Shown: positions 9,041-15,385 of the stretch, one piece after another
How the letters are laid out: each line of letters starts with the position of its first letter
Numbering within the stretch: position 1 is the stretch's first letter
From: Caprella mutica
Lineage: Eukaryota > Arthropoda > Malacostraca > Amphipoda > Caprellidae
Reading direction: 5' to 3'
Assembly (NCBI GenBank): GCA_947561585.1
Contig: CANNZV010001032.1
Span: 442,715 to 506,714 of the forward strand
DNA: 64,000 nt
Translations under genes and position numbers: made by a program
The notes under the pieces: model-generated
Told to the model about the DNA's origin: nothing
The model's input: only the letters and a program-made list of their open reading frames with translations
Databases searched by the model: none

Positions 9041-9954
9041 CAGATGCCGTAAGTCTCTTTCCAGAGAGGGAATTGTTTCTCAATCTGGCTGGTTCGACGG
9101 CGTGGGCTGAGTTCCCAAACGACATACTTATCGTCTCCCACCAGAGGGACGAGCGGCTCGTAGTTGATCGTGCCAGTCATGGGCACGCGGTGATCGCGTG
9201 CGGGCCAGTGGACGTCGTGCAAGTGACAGCCAATGAGGTAAGGAGCCATTGAGGCGAGCCATTCTTCATGGTCTAGCAGAGATAAATTATGCTTGAGCTG
9301 AACGTGGCCAAAGTCGTGCCAGTAACCTACCCAAGGATTATCCGCATAGTCTTCCATGAGCGCAACCATCTCTCGCTCGCTTGGGACGTCTTCGTAGCGG
9401 CTACGACTTTCGACGGCAGCGGCGACCTTGTATTTCTCGGAGTGCTTGGCGATCTCGGCGAGAGCCTCACGTGCCCGCTGCACATAGAGCTGAGCTTGCT
9501 TCTCCCGCATCTTGATCGTCTTGAGCTTAAGTTCGACGTATTCAGGCGTGTTCAGTTTGCCTGCTTTGACAAGCGCAGTGAGCTCCGGCGTCATCTTCTT
9601 CATGGGCACACTTCCCATGTGCAAGACAATGTAAGAGGCTTTGAACTCCGCCGCATACTCGATCGTCTTCAAGGTCAAATCGAGCGCTCGTTTCCTATCA
9701 TAACTACGATGCGAGGTGAACTCGTAGCAGTCAGGAGCGTCGATGAGCACCTCGACGGGTGAGGGACAGAAATTGTGTAGACCAGAGACTTTGAATTTGC
9801 CCGCGTCGTAAGCTTTCTTGATACCAGGCAAGAGAGAGACGCTCAGTCCGTGACTGATCTCGATCGTATCGAAACCGAGATCGAGAATCTCGTCGATCAT
9901 CTCTTCGCCATCGTGGTGACGGCTACTGTTCCAGCAGGTAGAGAAAGCAATCAT
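9040..9954 (-). CDS. Sugar phosphate isomerase/epimerase-like TIM barrel (AP endonuclease 2 superfamily)
   Basis: A 304-residue cytoplasmic protein with the xylose-isomerase-like TIM-barrel pattern. It starts with IAFSTCW and GFDTIEISHG, has acidic and His residues at strand ends (YIVLHMGS, AVESRSRYED, VGYWHDFGH, IGCHLHDVHW) and ends with a strand carrying Glu (VVWELSPRRR). These Glu, Asp and His residues fit a metal-binding site of the superfamily. The reaction could be isomerisation, epimerisation or dehydration of a sugar or inositol derivative and cannot be fixed from the sequence. It lies 15 bp downstream of the DUF5069 gene and shares one base with gtrA. Confidence 0.85.
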   Translation of the reverse strand: MIAFSTCWNSSRHHDGEEMIDEILDLGFDTIEISHGLSVSLLPGIKKAYDAGKFKVSGLHNFCPSPVEVLIDAPDCYEFTSHRSYDRKRALDLTLKTIEYAAEFKASYIVLHMGSVPMKKMTPELTALVKAGKLNTPEYVELKLKTIKMREKQAQLYVQRAREALAEIAKHSEKYKVAAAVESRSRYEDVPSEREMVALMEDYADNPWVGYWHDFGHVQLKHNLSLLDHEEWLASMAPYLIGCHLHDVHWPARDHRVPMTGTINYEPLVPLVGDDKYVVWELSPRRRTSQIEKQFPLWKETYGI

Positions 9955-9969
9955 GAGGAATGGATTCGT

Positions 9970-10515
9970 TTAATCGTCGATGTCGTCGCTGTGCGCAGTC
10001 ACGTATTGGACGATAGCGTCATCGTGTTCACGCGCCGCCCAGACGAAGCGGAGGAAATCCGCCGGATGAATGCCATGACTGGAAAGGAAGTTTCGATCGC
10101 CGCCGCAGCTATACATGATGTCCGGGTGCAACTCGCCTCGGAGCTTCGCGCGAGCCTTGGCGATGATGCGTGGAAGCCATTGGTAACCGCCGAGCTCGTC
10201 TTCGCGAGGCGGGAGGGCATCTGGGGTCAGTTCGTTCTCACTGAGCTCGCCCCTCTGAATCGTCATGAAATAATCCCGCCGAACAGCTGCAATGAGAACT
10301 GCAGTCGTCGCTGCTGGTTCGCCGTGTTCTGCCAGGTCCTCGATGAAGTCGAAGAACTCCCGTGGCTTGTAACCGATCGAGTAGAGGAAGCCGTGGTCTT
10401 CGTTCGTGTAGTACTTGGTGTAGTCTTTGTCCCCGCTCTTGTAGCGTTCGAAGCAACGTGCGAAGAGCTTACTGAATTCAGAGTCCCACAAGTAGTCATT
10501 GATCATGCCGATCAT
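9970..10515 (-). CDS. DUF5069 domain protein
   Basis: A soluble protein of about 181 residues whose second half contains DELGGYQWLPRIIAKARAKL, the signature of DUF5069, a PVC-enriched domain of unknown function. It is followed by a short segment with HPDIMYSCGGDRNFL. The N-terminal half has repeated aromatic and acidic residues and no signal peptide. The frame is open further upstream to 10587, but that would run through the divergent gene. The ATGs at 10515 and 10506 give a normal start, and I cannot choose firmly between them. It is the probable first gene of the minus-strand operon that continues through the isomerase, GtrA and the ketosynthase. Confidence 0.8.
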   Translation of the reverse strand: MIGMINDYLWDSEFSKLFARCFERYKSGDKDYTKYYTNEDHGFLYSIGYKPREFFDFIEDLAEHGEPAATTAVLIAAVRRDYFMTIQRGELSENELTPDALPPREDELGGYQWLPRIIAKARAKLRGELHPDIMYSCGGDRNFLSSHGIHPADFLRFVWAAREHDDAIVQYVTAHSDDIDD

Positions 10516-10517
10516 TG

Positions 10518-11477
10518 ATGGCGGGCCGACGGAAGCTTGCAAGTGCAGAACGGGAAATCTACGGTCTGGTTGTGCCGACTCTTGCAATCATCCTAGTGTA
10601 TATAGTGCCCACTATCTTAGCGATGGGGTGTTGCCTGATTGCGTGGCGCGAGCGGTCGCCTGGGTGGGTAGAGGTTGCCGGGCTGGGAGTGGCTCTCTTA
10701 GTGGGATTCTGCGCGTTGGAAGGGCGGTGGCCGTGGGAACTGCATTCTCCCTGGCGGAGACACTACTGGATTCCGGTGGGGCTGTTCTTAATGACGATCC
10801 TTGGTTGTTTCCGTCTGCCTTTGGCTGCCTTCGGGATCTCTGCGGCTTTGGTCTTGGTACTGCTTTTACGGAAATACGCCTTTCAGTTAGACGCGTCTTG
10901 GTCAGATAGGCAGCATCTTGCCTTGGTTGTCGTGCTCATCGCTTTGGCGATCGCGGCCTTGTTCGGCCAATGCCGTCTCGCCTCGGCGGCTCGAGGCAAT
11001 CTGTTCCTTGTTCATATGGGGGCGTGGATTGGTGGCGCTGTTCTCTACGGGTTCGTCGGCGCCTCCTCTGCTAAGGTGGCGCAATGGATGTCGATTGCTG
11101 GCGTCGTTTCAGCTGGTGTATTTATTCTAACGCTTTGGTGTAGGCAGCAGGGATTGCGTCAGGCTGGCGTGTTCGTTTCTTCCTGGTTTGTCATCGTCGG
11201 TCTGCTCTACGGCTTCTACTCGGGTGAGGAATCTAGCTTGCTTCCTTTGATCATTCTCTTGGCGCTGCCTGGCTCTGGCTATCTCATTGAGAAAGTGAGT
11301 GTAGGTCATCGACCTGTCTTTATGATAGTCTGGGCAGCGATAGGGTTAGCCTTAGCGATCGGGGCATATTTCCTAACGCAGCCCATCGAGGAAGAGGATG
11401 ATTACCTCGATGCCTACGGGCTAGCGGCTAAGCCTGTTGGCCATCTCTTTGGAGCATCTGATAGGCACTCTGTGTAG
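10518..11477 (+). CDS. Polytopic membrane protein of unknown function
   Basis: A 319-residue protein that is almost entirely hydrophobic, with roughly eight or nine predicted transmembrane helices and an acidic tail (IEEEDDYLDAYG). I do not recognise the family. Two helices near the middle match the general look of bacterial permease-like or exosortase-like proteins, but no catalytic motif stands out. The start overlaps the start region of the divergent DUF5069 gene, and the 3' end overlaps the convergent PelF-like gene by 64 bases. It may share a regulatory region with the minus-strand operon. Confidence 0.75.
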   Translation: MAGRRKLASAEREIYGLVVPTLAIILVYIVPTILAMGCCLIAWRERSPGWVEVAGLGVALLVGFCALEGRWPWELHSPWRRHYWIPVGLFLMTILGCFRLPLAAFGISAALVLVLLLRKYAFQLDASWSDRQHLALVVVLIALAIAALFGQCRLASAARGNLFLVHMGAWIGGAVLYGFVGASSAKVAQWMSIAGVVSAGVFILTLWCRQQGLRQAGVFVSSWFVIVGLLYGFYSGEESSLLPLIILLALPGSGYLIEKVSVGHRPVFMIVWAAIGLALAIGAYFLTQPIEEEDDYLDAYGLAAKPVGHLFGASDRHSV

Positions 11478-12370
11478 AGGGTGGATAGAGTCTCTACGAC
11501 GGCGGCGTTAGAGGATTGCGTCTCAGTGATAGTGCGAGCTACCTTGGCTTGAGTGGCGACTGCTTCAGTGTGGGATGGGGCTTTACCCATTTGGTTACGG
11601 AAGGGAGTCAGGAAATACGCTGATCTCCGATAGAGAATCTCCCGAGTGAGCATAAGGATTCGTTCGCCCAATTGGCGGTAGAGTGGTGAGTTCCCGAGAG
11701 AGTCATGCCAGTGATGAGGTAGAGCATTCAGCCAGAAAGGCGCGACATCATCTCCCGGCTCGAGGCTGTCTGAGTAGATGAATTTAGATTGGAAACGCTC
11801 TGCAGCGAGCGCGGCGATCAAACCAACATAGCTGCCACGGACAGCATGATAGAGGCGCGCCTCAGGTACCTGATCCACCATGTTGATAGTTCGCTGAAAG
11901 ATTTCTAACAGTTCATTTATTATCAGAATGGTATCTGTGACCGTGTGCCCGATCCCACGCTGGGCGTGCAATTCCATCATCTCTTGGATCACGATGGGGT
12001 GACGCAAGAGTGCTCCAGGACGGAAGCTTGGTCCCAGGTGCATGAGGAGGTGGGCGAGCTCGATCATGAGTTCCCCTTCGTCTTCGGGACCAAAGGCTTC
12101 CTGCAGCCGCTCTATCAAGCTGGCGAAAGCAATAGTATCATCCTCGCTTAGTGCTAGCGGTGCGCTCGAGGAGGCTACCGTTCGCCGAAGAGTGAATACG
12201 GAGAGGTGAGAGGTGGTGAACTCAGAGGAAGGGGCTTCATTGCCCACGAGGGCGAGGCCGAGATTTAGTCGGCTTTGAGAGGCAAGTTTCTGAATGGTGG
12301 CAAGATCTTCGCTGAAGGGGGCCGATGGCGTCTGGCTAATCCAGCAGACATCAAGAGGGGTAATGGCCAT
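11414..12370 (-). CDS. PelF N-terminal-domain-like (DUF3492) protein without a glycosyltransferase domain
   Basis: A 318-residue cytoplasmic protein. Its start (LDVCWISQTP) and the middle segment ARLYHAVRGSYVGLIAALAA resemble the DUF3492 region that forms the N-terminal half of PelF-type GT4 glycosyltransferases. The pattern continues with a helical stretch carrying LTREILYRRSAYFLTPFRNQMG, the part that normally leads into the second Rossmann domain. Here the protein ends about 40 residues later, so the nucleotide-sugar-binding half is absent. The stop overlaps the end of the convergent membrane protein gene. Assignment is by motif recall only; it may be an independent family. The 160 bp between it and the divergent IF-1 gene is AT-rich and probably holds both promoters. 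Confidence 0.5.
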   Translation of the reverse strand: MAITPLDVCWISQTPSAPFSEDLATIQKLASQSRLNLGLALVGNEAPSSEFTTSHLSVFTLRRTVASSSAPLALSEDDTIAFASLIERLQEAFGPEDEGELMIELAHLLMHLGPSFRPGALLRHPIVIQEMMELHAQRGIGHTVTDTILIINELLEIFQRTINMVDQVPEARLYHAVRGSYVGLIAALAAERFQSKFIYSDSLEPGDDVAPFWLNALPHHWHDSLGNSPLYRQLGERILMLTREILYRRSAYFLTPFRNQMGKAPSHTEAVATQAKVARTITETQSSNAAVVETLSTLYTECLSDAPKRWPTGLAASP

Positions 12371-12530
12371 ATGGGAGGTTGTTTAGAGGAGGTAATTACG
12401 GTTAATAGAGGAGTGATAATGCCTTGATCTCTCGAGTCTGATAATTACATCAATTTTAATAATCTGAATTGAGGATCGTGGGAGAATCATGAGACTTGAA
12501 ACGGGACGGACTGGGACCAGCTTTCATTCA
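12371..12530. promoter_or_regulatory. AT-rich divergent intergenic region (PelF-like gene and infA-like gene)
   Basis: A 160-bp spacer between two divergent starts. Its middle (about 12400-12475) is clearly richer in A and T than its surroundings and includes ATAATTACATCAATTTTAAT, where promoter elements for one or both genes would be expected. No clear pair of -35 and -10 boxes could be fixed by eye. Confidence 0.35.
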
Positions 12531-12749
12531 ATGTCCGAAAAGCCTATTCCTGCCGTGGCGGTGGTTCTCTCCCGTTTGAGCCCAGTGACTTACAGAATCT
12601 CTCTTCCCAATGGGAAAGAGATCGTTGGTCACGTTGCGAAGGCGCTTCGCTCTGAGCCTCCCGAATTTGAGGTCCAAGATCGTGTGATCTTAGAAATGAC
12701 GCCCTACGATTTCTCTCGTGCGCGGATAGTCGGGCTGGCCAACGCCTGA
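12531..12749 (+). CDS. infA: Translation initiation factor IF-1-like protein (divergent)
   Basis: A 72-residue OB-fold protein of exactly the length of IF-1. Family features are visible: YRISLPNGKEIVGHV corresponds to the strand with the conserved NG turn and the following histidine, and the end matches the VxVExSPYDLTxGRI region as ILEMTPYDFSRARI. It differs from housekeeping IF-1 at several normally conserved sites: no GKMRK-type segment, Ala instead of Gly in the final motif, and an IPAV start. IF-1 binds the A-site region of the 30S subunit with IF-2 and IF-3. This copy may be a second, specialised paralogue. The frame extends 14 codons upstream, but the ATG at 12531 matches family length. 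A strong hairpin follows the stop. Confidence 0.8.
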   Translation: MSEKPIPAVAVVLSRLSPVTYRISLPNGKEIVGHVAKALRSEPPEFEVQDRVILEMTPYDFSRARIVGLANA

Positions 12750-12766
12750 GCAATACCGGTACGCAG

Positions 12767-12798
12767 AAAGGGGCGCTCGGTTTCCCGAACGCCCCTTT
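12767..12798. terminator. Hairpin between convergent genes, probable bidirectional terminator
   Basis: The arms AAAGGGGCG and CGCCCCTTT pair perfectly, and an inner TCGG/CCGA pair closes a TTTC loop, giving a long, stable stem. It sits 17 bases after the IF-1 stop and 26 bases before the end of the convergent oxidoreductase gene. There is no pronounced T tract, but the A/T base of the stem gives a short U run on either strand. Confidence 0.7.
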
Positions 12799-12824
12799 GA
12801 GTATAACGTATAGTTCGATGCGAC

Positions 12825-14225
12825 CTAGATGATCGTCGCGATCGGGCCGTGGCCTTCGCGTGGCTCGCGCCATGCTAGATCGTTGATTGCTGGATCGTTG
12901 GTGATGACACCAGCTTCGTCGAGCTCGAGACGCTTGCCTGCGCGAGCACAGAGGTTGCCGAGCTGGATGTTAGCGGTCATTGGACCTGAATAGCCGAAGT
13001 TCGACTGGCTGAACTCACGTGGCTTCTCACCACGGCAAGCCATGAGGAATTCCTCGTGGTGACCAGGGGAGCGCTCGAGAAGTTTCTCGGGCTTGCCGAA
13101 GGCTTTCCGTGCGGACTCAGGAATGATGCGTGGGCTATTCCAGTAGTCGCCTTCGACGAGCATCTTGCCTTTGGTGCCGATGATGAGGTTACCGGTGCGA
13201 GGTAGCTCACGATTGTCGACTTTCAGCTCTTCAGGAGCTTCAGGCATGTTCGGGCTGCCATCGACCTTGTTGCCTTCATACCAGAAAGTGGTGAAGCCAG
13301 GGCGATCTGCTTTGGCACGGTAGGTCGCTTTGACCGTCATGCCGGATGGGAATTGATCGCCCACAGGTGCGGTCATGAAGATAGGCTCAGCAGAGGCTGC
13401 GTAACCCGGGTCCATGATGGCGTAAATACCGTCTGTCGTGTGACAAGCCATGTCACCGAGAGCGCCTGATCCAAAGTCGACCACGCCACGCCAAGAGAAC
13501 TTGTGATAGACAGGCTTTCCTTTGTGTTCGCCTTCCCGGTATTTAGCGACATAAGGGCGCATCTCTGCCGGTCCGATCCAGTTCTCCCAATCGAGACCTT
13601 CAGGAACCTTGTCTGTGTAATCAAGACGAGGGCTTCCTTGAGGCCAAACCGGTCGATTTGTCCAGGTGTGGAATTCTTGAACGTCGCCAATCGCGCCACC
13701 TTTGATCAATTCGTAAGCGATACGCCAGCCTTGCATGGAGTGACCTTGGTTGCCCATCTGGGTCACGACCTTGGTCTTATTGTAGGCGTTGGTCAGCATC
13801 TGAGCTTCGCGCACAGACCAAGAGAGAGGCTTCTCGGTGTAGCAATTGATGCCCATGGCAATAGCGGACATGGAAGGGGAGTAGTGAGTGTGGTCAGGAG
13901 TCGCCACGAAGATCGCGTCCAGCTCCTTGCCATGCTTGCTGAGAAGCTCACGCCAGTCGGTGTAGCCCTTTGCCTCGCCCCAGCCCTCTTTTCCGAGAGC
14001 ATCCTTCCAGCTACCTTTGTCGACTTCAGCGAAGCCAATGCACTGACAGCCCAACTTGTGAGCAGCGTTAACGTGTGCGTTGGCTCGACCACCAACAGCG
14101 ACAAAGCCGACCTGAAGCTTGCTGTTCTGGTTGTGAGCGCGGACGATATTCGGGAAAGCAAGTGCGGAAGCCGCGCCGAGACCCGACTTTGTGATGAAAT
14201 TTCGACGTGATAGAGAATTTGGCAT
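12825..14225 (-). CDS. Tat-exported Gfo/Idh/MocA family oxidoreductase
   Basis: A 466-residue protein that starts with a twin-arginine signal (SRRNFI followed by GLGAASALAFPNIVRA), so it should be folded with its cofactor before export. The mature part begins with the Rossmann start LQVGFVAVGGRANAHV and contains FVATPDHTHY and the YTEKPLSWSV motif in which the Lys-Pro pair binds the cofactor and sugar. The C-terminal half has the usual open beta sheet with a conserved WRGVVDFGSGALGDMACHT segment. Exported members of this family are abundant in Verrucomicrobiota and Planctomycetes and are thought to oxidise or rearrange sugars in the periplasm; the substrate is unknown. Upstream is a 135-bp gap with a divergent gene. 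Confidence 0.92.
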   Translation of the reverse strand: MPNSLSRRNFITKSGLGAASALAFPNIVRAHNQNSKLQVGFVAVGGRANAHVNAAHKLGCQCIGFAEVDKGSWKDALGKEGWGEAKGYTDWRELLSKHGKELDAIFVATPDHTHYSPSMSAIAMGINCYTEKPLSWSVREAQMLTNAYNKTKVVTQMGNQGHSMQGWRIAYELIKGGAIGDVQEFHTWTNRPVWPQGSPRLDYTDKVPEGLDWENWIGPAEMRPYVAKYREGEHKGKPVYHKFSWRGVVDFGSGALGDMACHTTDGIYAIMDPGYAASAEPIFMTAPVGDQFPSGMTVKATYRAKADRPGFTTFWYEGNKVDGSPNMPEAPEELKVDNRELPRTGNLIIGTKGKMLVEGDYWNSPRIIPESARKAFGKPEKLLERSPGHHEEFLMACRGEKPREFSQSNFGYSGPMTANIQLGNLCARAGKRLELDEAGVITNDPAINDLAWREPREGHGPIATII

Positions 14226-14360
14226 CTAAGTTGTGGTTAGGGTTACAAAGTATGTGATGGGGGCATCTAAGCAGCCACTAGGAGGGAGTTCAAGATAGAT
14301 ACCTTTCAGTTTCACCCCGATTCCGCTCGTCTGGCTCGGTATCCGCGATAGAATATCGTC

Positions 14361-14903
14361 ATGGGATGGATGTTTACTCGCTGGCGCTGGGGTGTCTTTG
14401 TCGGAGGCGCAGCCTTTGGCCTCTACATTTGGATCGTAGGAGTGAGGGAGAATGCGAATAGCCCCATTCTCATGGCTACCTTTCTTGAAGGGCTTGTCGT
14501 GATGGCGATCTCGTTTCTCCTCGTCGCTACGAATATCGCTGAGTTTGTCGCTTTGCCCTTCACCAGGTTTATCGACTCCATCTACCTTCCTGGTGGTAAC
14601 TCTGCTAAAGCGCCTCTCAGATACGAGCTTCCCCTCTATTATGAGCGTCACTATCGAGGCGAGGAAGCGGCAGATGCGTATGAGGCTATTATCAAATCGT
14701 ATCCCGATCAGATGCAGGCCTATGCGGGTGTCATACGCGTCAGTGAGACGTTGCTTGAGGATCGAGAGCGCGCGAATCGCTGGAGGACTCTGGCCGAGCG
14801 CCAATTTGGCACTGCGGAGATCTATGCGGCGGTGGCCAAGACAGCAAATGAGTGGCATGCCGAGCGAATGAGGTCGGCTTTGGCTCCTGCGCCCTCACAA
14901 TAA
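14361..14903 (+). CDS. Small membrane protein with TPR-like C-terminus, unknown function
   Basis: A 180-residue protein with two N-terminal transmembrane helices (WGVFVGGAAFGLYIWIVGV and FLEGLVVMAISFLLVA), followed by a soluble part in which YRGEEAADAYEAIIKSYP reads like one tetratricopeptide unit. A second helical pair follows (RANRWRTLAERQF, AEIYAAVAKTANEW). I do not recognise a named family. It could be an adaptor that displays a TPR to the cytoplasm or periplasm. The next gene starts 53 bp downstream on the same strand. Confidence 0.72.
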   Translation: MGWMFTRWRWGVFVGGAAFGLYIWIVGVRENANSPILMATFLEGLVVMAISFLLVATNIAEFVALPFTRFIDSIYLPGGNSAKAPLRYELPLYYERHYRGEEAADAYEAIIKSYPDQMQAYAGVIRVSETLLEDRERANRWRTLAERQFGTAEIYAAVAKTANEWHAERMRSALAPAPSQ

Positions 14904-14956
14904 GGTTACGGAAGTCGTTGCTTGCTGTCTACGGCTTCGTGTTTCATCATAAATCT

Positions 14957-15355
14957 ATGGCACGCCGAAGTCGTCAGTCTAAAGGTCCCTCACCAATGTT
15001 AGGAGTGATCGCCCTTGTCGTCTTGTTGGGCGGTGGCTTTGCAGCCTTTAAACTCTTCAGTGGCGGTAGCAGTGGAGCCTTTCATGGGCTTACGAGTTTG
15101 AATGTTTCCGAGTATTTGGAGAACTCCAAGAGTCTCCAAGGGAACACCTATCGGGTCGAAGGCCGAGTCGAAGATCAGTTAGGCTGGTCTCCTGATGGCA
15201 GGGTCCTCATGGTCGTTTCGCAGGGAGAGCCAGTGGGTGTTAAAGTCCCATCTACCTTCAGCGATCAGAATATTCAGACCGGACAGTCGTTTACCTTCAA
15301 GGTTCGCGTCGTCGAAGGCGGGATTCTCATGGTGGAAGCCTTGGAGAAGGCTTGA
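14957..15355 (+). CDS. Membrane-anchored small protein with OB-like domain
   Basis: A 132-residue protein. A short basic N-terminus (ARRSRQSKG) is followed by one transmembrane helix (MLGVIALVVLLGGGFAAFKLF) and a beta-rich domain of about 80 residues. In that domain YRVEGRVEDQLGW, GRVLMVV, VGVKVP and FTFKVRVVEGGILMVEAL alternate like the strands of an OB fold. It resembles small anchored nucleic-acid-binding-like or stress proteins, but no function can be assigned. I chose the start at 14957 because the longer frame would overlap the upstream gene and add a sequence with no family character. It is followed after 30 bp by the sulfatase-phosphatase fusion gene. Confidence 0.72.
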   Translation: MARRSRQSKGPSPMLGVIALVVLLGGGFAAFKLFSGGSSGAFHGLTSLNVSEYLENSKSLQGNTYRVEGRVEDQLGWSPDGRVLMVVSQGEPVGVKVPSTFSDQNIQTGQSFTFKVRVVEGGILMVEALEKA

Positions 15356-15385
15356 GTCTTCCCGGCGAGTCCGGTAGGGCAGGGT

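Noticed and set aside
9850..10518. A 222-codon plus-strand frame
   Set aside because: It is antisense to the isomerase-like and DUF5069 genes, both of which have recognisable motifs.
13503..14210. A 235-codon plus-strand frame
   Set aside because: It is antisense to the Gfo/Idh/MocA oxidoreductase, which has a Tat signal and family motifs.
14226..14858. A 210-codon minus-strand frame opposite the small membrane protein gene
   Set aside because: It lacks protein family character, while the plus-strand frame at 14361-14903 has clear transmembrane helices and a TPR-like segment.
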